From NORP233 sp050186825 (GTDB lineage Bacteria; Planctomycetota; J058), in NCBI GenBank assembly GCA_050186825.1, contig JBFWYD010000029.1, forward strand, positions 1 to 64,000: 64,000 nucleotides of DNA. Reading direction: 5' to 3'. The notes under the pieces were generated by a model, which was not told the origin of the DNA, made no database searches, and saw only the letters and a list, made by a program, of their open reading frames with translations. Position 1 is the stretch's first letter; each line of letters opens with the position of its first letter. A program made the position numbers and the translations under genes. Below are positions 25,234 through 34,350 of this stretch, piece by piece.

Positions 25234-26565
25234 GTGCCGCAGCTCTCGCGCCGCTCCTTCCTGCGCCTGCTCTCGGGCTCGGCCCTGATCGCCGGGCTGC
25301 CGGGCTGCCTCTCGGCCCCGACCCCGCCCGGCGAGGTCGAGGTCTCGGACGCCGCGCGGCGCCTGGTGGAGCTGGCCTGGGCCGACCTCGACCCCCGCCG
25401 GGTGATCGACGTGCACGTGCACGTGGTCGGGCTGGGCAAGGGCGGCACGGGCTGCTTCGTGCACCCGGACACGGGCTCGCTCTTGCACCCGGTCCGCAGC
25501 GCCAAGGCGCGCTTCTACAAGGGGGCGGCGGGCATCTACGACGAGGAGCGCGCTGACCAGCTCTTCGTGGAGCGCCTGTTCGACCTGCTCGCGGCCCAGC
25601 GCCCGCGCGGGCGCACGCTGCTGCTCGCCTTCGACAAGGCCCACGACGCGCGCGGCGAGCCGGACCTCGAGCTGACCGAGTTCTACACGCCCAACGACTA
25701 CGTGCTCGAGCTCGCCCGCCGGGACCCCGCGCACCTCCTCCCGGCGGCCTCGGTGCATCCCTACCGCGAGGACGCGCTCGACGAGCTCCGGCGCGTGGCC
25801 GAGGGCGGGGCAGTGGCGCTCAAGTGGCTGCCGAACGCGATGGGGATCGACCCCCTCGACGCGCGCTGCGACCCCTACTACGCGCTGTGCGCCGAGCTGG
25901 GCCTGACGCTCTTGAGCCACACCGGCGAGGAGCAGGCGGTCGACGCCGAGGAGGCCCAGGAGCTGGGGAACCCGCTCCGCCTGCGTCGCGCCCTGGACCA
26001 CGGGGTGCACGTGATCGCGGCGCACATGGCGAGCCTCGGCGAGAGCCACGACCTCGACGCGCGCCCCGACCCGAGCGGCGAGCGCCCCAAGCGGAGCTGC
26101 TACGAGCTGCTGCGGCGGATGATGGCCGAGGAGCGCTACCAGGGCCTGCTCTTCGGCGAGATCTCGGCCATGACCCAGTTCAACCGGGCCGGGTCGCCGC
26201 TCCAGCGCACGATCCTGGCCCGCGAGCTGCACCCGCGCCTGGTCAACGGCTCGGACTACCCGCTGCCCGCGATCGACCCGCTGGTCCGCACCGGCCTGCT
26301 GGTGGACCTGGGCTTCCTGGCCGCCGAGGAGCGCGGGCCGATCAACGAGCTCTACGAGCAGAACCCACTCGTGTTCGACTTCGTGCTCAAGCGCCGGCTG
26401 GGCGTGGCCCAGCCGGGCCGGGTGGCCCGCTTCTCGCCCGCGGTCTTCGAGTCGGCCAAGGCCTTCCCGCGGCTCGCAGCCTGGGAGGCGGCCCACGCGC
26501 CAAGGTCCGCGACGGAGGCACCCGTCCCATCGCCGACCTCCTCCCCGGCGCCGGCGCCGCGCTGA
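25234..26565 (+). CDS. Tat-exported amidohydrolase-family lipoprotein
   Basis: 443 residues. The N-terminus is a twin-arginine signal (SRRSFLRLLSGSALIAGLPGC) ending at a lipobox-like Cys. The mature part is an amidohydrolase (TIM-barrel) protein: VIDVHVHV gives the first metal-binding His pair, VALKWLPNAMGI the strand-4 lysine, LLSHTGEE and VIAAHMAS the next histidines, and NGSDYPL the final Asp. It fits the amidohydrolase-2 group, whose substrates vary from decarboxylation to lactone hydrolysis. The GTG start at 25234 has GGAGG 5 bases upstream. Tat export suggests the metal is loaded in the cytoplasm. Its tail is Pro/Ser-rich. Confidence 0.83.
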   Translation: MPQLSRRSFLRLLSGSALIAGLPGCLSAPTPPGEVEVSDAARRLVELAWADLDPRRVIDVHVHVVGLGKGGTGCFVHPDTGSLLHPVRSAKARFYKGAAGIYDEERADQLFVERLFDLLAAQRPRGRTLLLAFDKAHDARGEPDLELTEFYTPNDYVLELARRDPAHLLPAASVHPYREDALDELRRVAEGGAVALKWLPNAMGIDPLDARCDPYYALCAELGLTLLSHTGEEQAVDAEEAQELGNPLRLRRALDHGVHVIAAHMASLGESHDLDARPDPSGERPKRSCYELLRRMMAEERYQGLLFGEISAMTQFNRAGSPLQRTILARELHPRLVNGSDYPLPAIDPLVRTGLLVDLGFLAAEERGPINELYEQNPLVFDFVLKRRLGVAQPGRVARFSPAVFESAKAFPRLAAWEAAHAPRSATEAPVPSPTSSPAPAPR

Positions 26566-26613
26566 GCGCCGGCGGCGCTCCGCTCGCCGCGGGGCCCGTG
26601 GGATGATGAGCCC

Positions 26614-27174
26614 ATGTCCGCCGAGCGCGTCCTCCTGAGCCTCGTCCCGCCGGGCCTCGACCCGGCGCTGTGGCGCGCGGTCCTCGACCTGTGCGAGGCG
26701 CGCCGCCACGTGCGCCGCGGCTGGGAGCTCTCGGTCTCCTGGGAGGAGACCGAGGCGCCCTTCTCGCAGGTCGCCGACTTCTTCCGCGAGGAGCAGACGG
26801 TCTTCCCGCGGCTCCCCCTGGGGAACATGGACTGGGCGCTCGACGCCGAGGAGCGCTGCGCGCGGCGCTACCACCTGGGCGAGCGGCGCGCGGAGCCGCT
26901 CGACGAGGACGAGGACCTGCGCGCGCCCTGGCTCACGATCTACCTGGTGACCTCGACGGCCGATCCGACCCGGGCCCTGGTGGGCACGGTGCGGCGGGGC
27001 GTCTCGGCCCGGACCGACGCCGCGATCGGCCGCGCGTTGGCGCCGATCGAGGCGGTCCCGGGCTTCGGCGAGCTGGCGCTGTCGCTGGCCGAGGGCGTGG
27101 TCGATCGCGAACGGAGCGCGATCCTCTGGCGCGAACGCGAGGCGTGGCAGGTCGAGGAGCGGATCCGCTGCTGA
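26614..27174 (+). CDS. Hypothetical protein, soluble, 186 residues
   Basis: No known domain is recognised. The protein has no signal peptide or membrane helix, is rich in Glu, Arg and Trp, and looks like an alpha/beta fold (LTIYLVTSTADPTRALVGTVRRG, then VPGFGELALSLAEGVVDRERS). It follows the amidohydrolase gene by 48 bases on the same strand, so it may be the last gene of that operon. The start is ATG 26614. Confidence 0.6.
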   Translation: MSAERVLLSLVPPGLDPALWRAVLDLCEARRHVRRGWELSVSWEETEAPFSQVADFFREEQTVFPRLPLGNMDWALDAEERCARRYHLGERRAEPLDEDEDLRAPWLTIYLVTSTADPTRALVGTVRRGVSARTDAAIGRALAPIEAVPGFGELALSLAEGVVDRERSAILWREREAWQVEERIRC

Positions 27175-27329
27175 GCGGCGCTCGGCTCCCGCGCCGGACC
27201 TCGAGGGGGAGCTTCAGCCGCGACGCGGCGCGGATGCCAGGCGTGACACCACGGGAGTCCGCTCGGGACGGAATGTTCCGGCGGGGGCGATCGTTGTGGT
27301 GTTCGAGGCGAGGAGCCTATAGTGACCCC

Positions 27330-27764
27330 GTGCCGCCCCTGAAGCACATCGTGTCCGCTCTGCTCGCGCTGTTGTTGATCCCGATGGGGTTCTTGCACCT
27401 CTGCGGGTGCGGTCCTCGAGGGCACGAGTGCGAGTCGGCCTGCGCGGCCCCCGCCCCGAGGCCCAAGCGTGCCTGCTGCGGCCGAAAGGCCTCGGAGCCC
27501 GGTCGCCACCCCGCCGAGCGCCAGGGCCCCTCGATCCACCTCGGGCGCTGCAGCTGTCCCGACCTGGAGCTGGGCGGCCCCCGGGACGTGCAGCCCTCCG
27601 CCTCCGCGGCTTCCGTCGCGCCCATCTCGTGGATCGCCCCCGGGACCTCTCCTGGGCTGATCCCCCCCGTCGTCGGGGGCGGTCACTGCGACCCTGGCCT
27701 GAGCTCACGGCCTCCGCCGGGACCTCTGCGCCTGCACCTGCTCCTGAACCGCATTCGCTGCTAG
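27330..27764 (+). CDS. Exported Cys-rich small protein heading the Cus-type cassette
   Basis: 144 residues from GTG 27330. A hydrophobic N-terminus (about 7-23, IVSALLALLLIPMGFLHLC) is followed by a Cys-rich part (CGCGPRGHECESAC, KRACCGRKA, GRCSCPDLE) and a Pro/Gly-rich tail. Its position at the head of a metal-efflux operon parallels the genes at 9846 and 22023-22451. Metal binding outside the cytoplasm is inferred from Cys content and context. The adaptor gene begins 138 bases downstream. Confidence 0.6.
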   Translation: MPPLKHIVSALLALLLIPMGFLHLCGCGPRGHECESACAAPAPRPKRACCGRKASEPGRHPAERQGPSIHLGRCSCPDLELGGPRDVQPSASAASVAPISWIAPGTSPGLIPPVVGGGHCDPGLSSRPPPGPLRLHLLLNRIRC

Positions 27765-27902
27765 CGAGCCCGCCCGGCGCCGACCGCGCCGGGTCCCGCC
27801 CCTCCCCGAGACCCGCACAGCGGGACCCCGGGAGAGGCCGCGCATATCGGTCGTCGCGACCGGTGCGCGTTGCATCGGCTCACCTGCATCGCGGAGGCGG
27901 TC

Positions 27903-30533
27903 ATGACCGACACCCCTGCTCCCACTTCGACGTCCGACGACCCCCAGGACCTTCCCAGCGACCTCGAACCGACCCTCGAGGCGGAGGGCTTGGAACCAAC
28001 CCTCGAGGCGGAGGGCGCGCCCAGCGAGGTGGAGCTCCCTCCCCCGGTGGAGGTGGAGGGGCCGCCGAAGTCGGCGGCCCCGGAGCGCGCCGAACCAGCC
28101 TCAGCCGAGGAGGAGGTCCCCAAGGCGGTCCGCTGGCAGACCCTCCTGGGCACCTCCGCGGTCGCCCTGGTGGCCCTCGCCCTGGGGGCGGCCTTCAGCG
28201 GCCCGATCGGGCGCGGCTGGGACGCGGTCGGGCGCCTGGTGGCCGGCGAGAAGCAGCCGGCCGCCAGTGGACCGAAGCAGTTCTACACCTGCGGCATGCA
28301 CCCCTGGGTGATCCTGCCGAAGCCGGGTGACTGTCCGATCTGCTTCATGGCGCTCACGCCGCTGGACCCGAACAAGTTCAGCGGAGAGGTCGCCATCGAC
28401 CCGGTCGTCGTCCAGAACATGGGGGTCCGGGTGACCGCGGTCACGAGCGGGCCGCTCGAGAGGACGATCCGGACGGTCGGCACGGTCGACTACGACGAGA
28501 CGACCGTCCGGGACGTGAACATCAAGGTCTCCGGCTGGATCGAGCGGCTGCACGTCGACTACCTCGGCGCCCGCGTCGAGCAGGGGGAGGCCCTGTTCGA
28601 CCTCTACTCGCCCGAGCTCTACTCCGCCCAGGACGAGTACCTCCTGGCCCTGCGCAGCGCGGGCGGGGCGCAGGCGGCGGGACGGGAGGAGCTCCTGCGC
28701 TCGGCGCGCACGCGCCTGGAGTTCTTCGACATCACGCCCGCCCAGATCAAGGCCCTGGAGCGCCGGGAACGCCCAGCCAAGACGATGACCATCCACTCCC
28801 CGCACGGCGGCGTCGTCATCGAGAAGCACGCCAACGAGGGCATGCGCGTCGAGCCCGGAATGCGCGTGTTCCGGATCGCCGACCTGTCCCGAGTGTGGGT
28901 GATGGCGACGCTCTACGAGTATCAGCTCCCCTTCGTGGAGGTCGGCCAGCGCGCCGAGGTCCTGCTCCCCTACATCCCGGGGCAGACCTTCGAGGGGAAG
29001 GTGATCTACATCTACCCCTACCTGGATCGGCGCACGCGGGAGGTCCAGGTCCGGATCGAGATCGACAACCGCGCCGGCCTCCTCAAGCCGGGGATGTTCG
29101 CCAGCGTGGAGCTGCGGAACGTGCTCGCCGCGCAGCGGACCCTCGCGCCCCGCTCGGCGGTGATCGACACCGGGGCCCGGCAGGTCGCCTTCGTCAGCCT
29201 GGGCGAGGGGAAGTTCGAGCCGCGCGAGGTCCGCGTGGGCGTCGAGTCGGGCGAGTCCGTGGAGATCCTCTCCGGCCTCAAGCCCGGGGAGATGGTCGTG
29301 ACCTCCGGGCAGTTCCTGATCGACAGCGAGTCGAAGCTCCGGGAGGCCCTGGCGAAGATGATCCGGGGCGACCTGGCCTCCGAGCAGCGGGCCACCGCCC
29401 CGCTGGCCGGGTCGAGCACCCTGACCTCCCTCCCCCCGCCGGCCAGCGAGCAGCTGCTCCAGGTCCTGAAGGGATACCTGGCCATCGGCGATCGGCTCGC
29501 GGACGACGACACGCGGCAGATGGCGGCGCCGGCGCGCGCCCTGGCCGCCGGCCTCGACGCGCTGGTCCAGGTGGACCTCCCCGGGCACGAGGACTTCTGG
29601 CGACGACACCAGGATCCGATCGCGAGCGCGCGGGCCAGGGCGCTCGAGCTGGTCTCCGCCACGGACCTGGAGCAGGCCCGCCTGCGCTTCGCAGACCTCA
29701 GCGTCGCGCTGGAGGAGCTCCTGATGGACACGGGCCTTCCGCCGGCGCTCGGCCACGAGCTGTGGTCCCTGCACTGCCCGATGTATCGCGACGGCCAGGG
29801 CGGCTCGATCTGGCTGCAGGCGGCGGGAGGGGTGCGGAACCCCTTCTTCGGGCCGCGGATGCTGGAGTGCTTCGATCGGCGCAAGCGGCTCCCCGTCACG
29901 GGCGAGGTGGCGACCGGCGCACAGGTCCGGCCGCGGGAGCCCGCCCGGCCCCGACCCACCCCGAGCGTCGCGGAGACGCCCGCGCCTTCGCCCGCGGCCT
30001 CGCCCGCGGCCTCGCCCGCGGCCTCGCCCTCGCCCGCGGCCTCGCCCGCGGCCTCGCCCTCGCCCTCGCCCTCGCCCTCGGGCGGCCAGACGCCGCGGCC
30101 CCGCGTCGACGTCCCCGCTTCGGTGCGGGCGGTCGTCGCCGGCTACCTGGCGATCCAGCAGGCCCTGACCAAGAACGACCTGGAGCGGGCCAAGGGCGAG
30201 CTGGCCGGGGTGCGCCGCGAGGCGGGAGCCCTGGAGGGGAGCGAGCTGGACGCGCGGGCGCGGGCCGTGAGAATGGTCGCGGCTACGTCGGCGACGGACC
30301 TCGCGAGCTTCCGGGACGGCTTCGCCACCCTCACGCAGGCCGTCCAGGCGCTGGTGGAGGCGGCGCCGGCCGGCGCCGCCCCGGACGACCTCTACCGGGC
30401 CTACTGCCCGATGGTCAAGCAGGCCTGGCTGCAGCGCGGGAAGGAGATCCGCAACCCCTACGCCCCGCGCATGCTCCGCTGCGGGAGCATCCAGGGGCCC
30501 GTCGCCCCCGGCTCGCCGGGCCGCGGAGAGTAG
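27903..30533 (+). CDS. CusB-like efflux adaptor with metal-binding domain and two DUF3347 domains
   Basis: 876 residues. After an acidic N-terminus and a membrane helix (about 78-98) comes a heavy-metal-binding domain (about 126-155: YTCGMHPWVILPKPGDCPICFMAL). The adaptor core (about 165-490) has the CusB-like pattern: VSGWIERLHVDYLGARV, LYSPELYSAQDEYL, HSPHGGVVIEKHANEGMRV and LDRRTREVQVRIEIDN. Two copies of the DUF3347 domain follow (about 515-665 and 738-870), each with a YLAI helix and a C-P-M ... N-P-[FY] ... ML.C end. They are joined by a linker of SPAA/SPSP repeats. The ATG at 27903 has GGAGG 7 bases upstream. It should serve the pump encoded 3 bases after its stop, probably for Cu(I)/Ag(I). 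Confidence 0.87.
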   Translation: MTDTPAPTSTSDDPQDLPSDLEPTLEAEGLEPTLEAEGAPSEVELPPPVEVEGPPKSAAPERAEPASAEEEVPKAVRWQTLLGTSAVALVALALGAAFSGPIGRGWDAVGRLVAGEKQPAASGPKQFYTCGMHPWVILPKPGDCPICFMALTPLDPNKFSGEVAIDPVVVQNMGVRVTAVTSGPLERTIRTVGTVDYDETTVRDVNIKVSGWIERLHVDYLGARVEQGEALFDLYSPELYSAQDEYLLALRSAGGAQAAGREELLRSARTRLEFFDITPAQIKALERRERPAKTMTIHSPHGGVVIEKHANEGMRVEPGMRVFRIADLSRVWVMATLYEYQLPFVEVGQRAEVLLPYIPGQTFEGKVIYIYPYLDRRTREVQVRIEIDNRAGLLKPGMFASVELRNVLAAQRTLAPRSAVIDTGARQVAFVSLGEGKFEPREVRVGVESGESVEILSGLKPGEMVVTSGQFLIDSESKLREALAKMIRGDLASEQRATAPLAGSSTLTSLPPPASEQLLQVLKGYLAIGDRLADDDTRQMAAPARALAAGLDALVQVDLPGHEDFWRRHQDPIASARARALELVSATDLEQARLRFADLSVALEELLMDTGLPPALGHELWSLHCPMYRDGQGGSIWLQAAGGVRNPFFGPRMLECFDRRKRLPVTGEVATGAQVRPREPARPRPTPSVAETPAPSPAASPAASPAASPSPAASPAASPSPSPSPSGGQTPRPRVDVPASVRAVVAGYLAIQQALTKNDLERAKGELAGVRREAGALEGSELDARARAVRMVAATSATDLASFRDGFATLTQAVQALVEAAPAGAAPDDLYRAYCPMVKQAWLQRGKEIRNPYAPRMLRCGSIQGPVAPGSPGRGE

Positions 30534-30535
30534 CC

Positions 30536-33500
30536 ATGATCGCCTGGCTCATCCGCTGGTGCGTCGCCAACCGGGCGATGGTCCTCCTGCTGACCGCGTT
30601 CGTGATCCTGGCAGGGCTCTGGTCCGCGAGGCACATCACGGTCGATGCGATCCCCGACCTGTCGGACGTGCAGGTGGTCATCCGCACCGAGTACCCCGGC
30701 CAGGCCCCGCAGATCGTGGAGGACCAGGTCACCTACCCGCTCACCACGGCGATGCTCGCGGTGCCCTACGCCAAGGTCGTCCGCGGCTACAGCCTGTTCG
30801 GCAGCTCGTTCGTCTACATCATCTTCGAGGACGGGACGGACCTCTACTGGGCGCGGAGCCGCGTGCTCGAGCAGCTCAACTTCGTGTCGAGTCGGCTCCC
30901 CGCTGGCGTCTCTCCCCAGCTCGGCCCCGACGCGACGGGCGTGGGCTGGATCTACGAGTACGTGCTCACCACGGGGCGCTACTGCCCCACCCATCCCCAG
31001 GGGGCCTGGCACGACCCCCAGACCGATGCCTGGTACGCGTCCCCCGACGAGGCGCCTGCAGCGGACCGGGGCAGGCTGCGGCACGAGCGGGTGTTCCCGG
31101 AGGAGCGCGCCTGCTGGGCCGACCGCCAGACGAACCGGCGCTACGACTCGGAGGCGGAGGTGCCGCCCGAGGCGCGCGCGCGCGCGCAGAGGATCGTGCT
31201 CCGGGCGGGGCGGGAGCGCTGCCCGCTGGACGACGCCCCGCTCGTCCGCTCCGACCTCGACCTGGCCGACCTCCGCTCGCTCCAGGACTGGTACCTGCGC
31301 TACGAGCTGACCGCCGTCGAGGGGGTGAGCGAGGTGGCCCCGGTGGGCGGCTTCGTCAAGCAGTACCAGGTCGTGGTCGATCCGGTCCGGCTGCTCGCCT
31401 TCCGCCTCCCGCTCCAGCGGGTCAAGGCGGCGATCCGGCAGTCGAACATCGACGTCGGCGGGCGGCTCATCGAGCAGAGCGAGACCGAGTACATCGTCCG
31501 AGGCATCGGCTACCTCGGGGCCCTCGACGAGGCGGAGGTCGCCGCCGCCCGGGCCGCAGGCCGACGCCTGGAGCGCGTGCGCACGGAGCGCGCGCTGCGC
31601 GAGCTGCGCAAGGTCGCCCTGGGCGCCACCCCGGACGGCACCCCCATCTACCTCGGCGACGTCGCGGAGGTCCGGACCGGCCCCGAGATTCGCCGGGGGA
31701 TCGCCGACTGGAACGGGGAGGGCCAGGTCGCGGGAGGGATCGTCGTGATGCGCTTCGGCGAGAACGCGCAGCGGACGATCCACGCGGTCCGCGCGCGGCT
31801 CGCCGAGCTCGAGCGCGGCCTCCCCCCCGGCGCCGCGATCGAGGTGGGCTACGACCGCTCCGACCTGATCGAGCGCGCCGTGGGGACGCTCCGCCACACC
31901 CTCCTGGAGGAGATCGGCATCGTCGCGCTGGTGTGCCTGTTGTTCCTCCTGCACGCCCGCTCGGCCCTGGTGGCGGTGTTCGTGCTCCCGGTGGGCGTGC
32001 TCCTGACCCTGGCGGTGATGCACGCCCTGGGCATCAACGCCAACATCATGTCGCTGGGCGGGATCGCGATCTCCATCGGCGTGATGGTCGACTCCTCGAT
32101 CGTGATGGTGGAGAACGCCCACAAGCACGTGGAGCAGGAGCGGCTGCGCGTGGCGGGGGGCGCCCCGCCCCGCCCGCACCTGGAGGTCGTGGCCGAGGCC
32201 GCCGCGGAGGTGGGCCCTAGCCTGTTCTTCGCGTTGCTGATCATCGTGGTCAGCTTCCTGCCGATCTTCGTGCTCGGCGAGCAGTCGGGGCGGCTCTTCA
32301 AGCCGCTGGCCTACACCAAGAGCTTCGCCATGGCCTCTGGGGCCCTCCTGGCCGTGACGGTCATCCCCGTGCTGATGGGGTCCCTCGTCACGGAGCGTCC
32401 GCTGCCGAGCGCGTGGTCTCGGCGGCGCCGCTGGGCGGTCGTGGGCGCGGCGATCGCGCTCCCCATAGCGCTCCTGGCCGCGCTCCCCTCGTCCGTGCTG
32501 GGGGCCTACCGCTGGCCGGCGGCGCTCGCCTGGGTGGTGCTCTGCGGGGTGCTGCTCTGGCCGCAGCGGATCCCGGACGAGGAGGGCAACCCGCTCAGTC
32601 GGGTGCTCGAGGCGGCCTACGACCCCCTGTTCCGGTTCGTGATGCAATACAAGCTGCTCGCCCTGCTCGCGGCGGGCCTGCTGATGGCGGCGACGCTCTA
32701 CCCGCTGTCCCAGCTGGGCTCCGAGTTCATGCCTCCGCTCGAGGAGGGTGACCTGCTCTACATGCCCACGACCGACCCGGGGCTGTCCGCCACCAAGGCC
32801 GCCGAGCTCCTCCAGCAGACGGACCGGCTCATCACCCGGTTCCCCGAGGTGCAGGCGGTGTTCGGGAAGATCGGGCGCGCCGAGACCGCGACCGACCCTG
32901 CCCCGCTCTCGATGATCGAGACCACCATCACGCTCCAGCGGGACAAGTCCCGCTGGCGGACCCGCCCCGTCCAGCGCTTCTACTCCGGGTGGCCGGACTG
33001 GCTCGGCTGGCTCCCGCGCCGGCTCGCCCCCGACACGCGGCCCATCACGGCGGAGGAGCTGGTCTACGGCTACGAGCTCGAGGACCCCCGCGGCGGCGAC
33101 CCGATCCACGTCCCGGGCTTGAACGACGCGGTGCAGCTCCCCGGGTTGACCAACGCCTGGACCATGCCCATCCGGACCCGCATCGACATGCTGTCGACCG
33201 GCATCAAGACCCCGGTGGGGATCAAGGTCATGGGCCCGGACCTCGAGACCCTCTCCGGCCTGGCCGAGCGGATCGCCAACGTCGTCAAGACGGCCGAGGA
33301 GACGGGCGCCAACACGACCTCCGCCTTCCCCGAGAAGAGCGTGGGGGGCAACTACCTCGACATCCGCATCGACCGGGACGAGATCGCCCGCTACGGCCTG
33401 ACCGTGGCCGAGGTCCAGGACGTGATCATGTCCGCGCTCGGCGGGATGAACGTCACCTCGACCGTCGAGGGGCTCGAGCGCTACCCCGTCAACCTGCGCT

Positions 33501-34348
33501 ACCCCTCGGAGCTGCGCGACAGCGTCGAGGCGCTCCGGCAGACCCTCGTCGCCACTCGCGAGGGCGGCCAGGTCCCGCTGGGCCAGCTCGCCCACGTCGT
33601 GGTCCACAAGGGTCCCCCGATGGTCAAGAGCGAGAACGCCCGCCTGACGAGCTGGGTCTACGTGGACATCGCCGGGATCGACGTCGGCACCTACGTCGAG
33701 CGCGCGCAGCGCGCGGTGGCCGCCCAGGTCCAGCTCCCCCCCGGCTACACGATCGTGTGGTCGGGGCAGTACGAGTACATCCAGGCCGCCAACCGGCGGC
33801 TGATGGTCGCGGTCCCCCTGGCCTTCGTGGCCATCGTCCTGCTCCTCTACCTGTCCACCCACAGCTGGCTGCGCGTGGCGATCATCCTGCTCGCGGTCCC
33901 CTTCAGCCTGGTGGGCGCCGTGTGGCTGCTGTGGCTCATGGGCTACCACCTCTCGCTGGCGGTGTGGGTGGGCATGATCGCGCTCGCCGGGCTGGACGCC
34001 GAGACCGGCGCCGTGATGCTCCTCTACCTCGACACGAGCTTCGCGCGCTTCGAGGCCGAGGGGCGGATGCGCAGCCCGGCCGACCTGTGGCACGCCGTGC
34101 ACGACGGCGCGGTCAAGCGCATCCGCCCGAAGACCATGACCGTCGTCTCCACCTTCGTGGGCCTCCTGCCGCTCCTCTGGGCCCAGGGCGCGGGCGCCGA
34201 CACGATGCGGCGCCTGGCCGTGCCCATGATCGGCGGCGTCGGGACGAGCTTCGCCCTGGAGCTCCTCCTCTACCCGGTGCTCTTCTTCCTGGCCAAGCGC
34301 GTGGCGCTCCACGCGCGCTTCGCGGCAACCCCACCCGAGCAGGACTAG
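30536..34348 (+). CDS. Cu/Ag-type RND efflux pump (CusA-like) with a Cys-containing insert
   Basis: 1270 residues, over 200 longer than typical CusA. Cus-type motifs are present: VDAIPDLSDVQVVI, GIAISIGVMVDSSIVMVENAHKH (TM4), EFMPPLEEGDLLYMPTTDPG and TNAWTMPIRTRIDMLSTGIKTPVGIKV. An insertion of about 90 residues (about 146-236) splits the first periplasmic loop after the EYVL strand and before DLADLRSLQDWYLRYEL. It has Cys150-x2-His153, Cys193 and Cys229. A smaller extra stretch lies before HVPGLNDAVQLPG. ATG follows the adaptor stop closely; the outer-membrane gene starts 3 bases after the pump stop. The job is export of Cu(I) or Ag(I) from periplasm or cytoplasm. Confidence 0.9.
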   Translation: MIAWLIRWCVANRAMVLLLTAFVILAGLWSARHITVDAIPDLSDVQVVIRTEYPGQAPQIVEDQVTYPLTTAMLAVPYAKVVRGYSLFGSSFVYIIFEDGTDLYWARSRVLEQLNFVSSRLPAGVSPQLGPDATGVGWIYEYVLTTGRYCPTHPQGAWHDPQTDAWYASPDEAPAADRGRLRHERVFPEERACWADRQTNRRYDSEAEVPPEARARAQRIVLRAGRERCPLDDAPLVRSDLDLADLRSLQDWYLRYELTAVEGVSEVAPVGGFVKQYQVVVDPVRLLAFRLPLQRVKAAIRQSNIDVGGRLIEQSETEYIVRGIGYLGALDEAEVAAARAAGRRLERVRTERALRELRKVALGATPDGTPIYLGDVAEVRTGPEIRRGIADWNGEGQVAGGIVVMRFGENAQRTIHAVRARLAELERGLPPGAAIEVGYDRSDLIERAVGTLRHTLLEEIGIVALVCLLFLLHARSALVAVFVLPVGVLLTLAVMHALGINANIMSLGGIAISIGVMVDSSIVMVENAHKHVEQERLRVAGGAPPRPHLEVVAEAAAEVGPSLFFALLIIVVSFLPIFVLGEQSGRLFKPLAYTKSFAMASGALLAVTVIPVLMGSLVTERPLPSAWSRRRRWAVVGAAIALPIALLAALPSSVLGAYRWPAALAWVVLCGVLLWPQRIPDEEGNPLSRVLEAAYDPLFRFVMQYKLLALLAAGLLMAATLYPLSQLGSEFMPPLEEGDLLYMPTTDPGLSATKAAELLQQTDRLITRFPEVQAVFGKIGRAETATDPAPLSMIETTITLQRDKSRWRTRPVQRFYSGWPDWLGWLPRRLAPDTRPITAEELVYGYELEDPRGGDPIHVPGLNDAVQLPGLTNAWTMPIRTRIDMLSTGIKTPVGIKVMGPDLETLSGLAERIANVVKTAEETGANTTSAFPEKSVGGNYLDIRIDRDEIARYGLTVAEVQDVIMSALGGMNVTSTVEGLERYPVNLRYPSELRDSVEALRQTLVATREGGQVPLGQLAHVVVHKGPPMVKSENARLTSWVYVDIAGIDVGTYVERAQRAVAAQVQLPPGYTIVWSGQYEYIQAANRRLMVAVPLAFVAIVLLLYLSTHSWLRVAIILLAVPFSLVGAVWLLWLMGYHLSLAVWVGMIALAGLDAETGAVMLLYLDTSFARFEAEGRMRSPADLWHAVHDGAVKRIRPKTMTVVSTFVGLLPLLWAQGAGADTMRRLAVPMIGGVGTSFALELLLYPVLFFLAKRVALHARFAATPPEQD

Positions 34349-34350
34349 CC

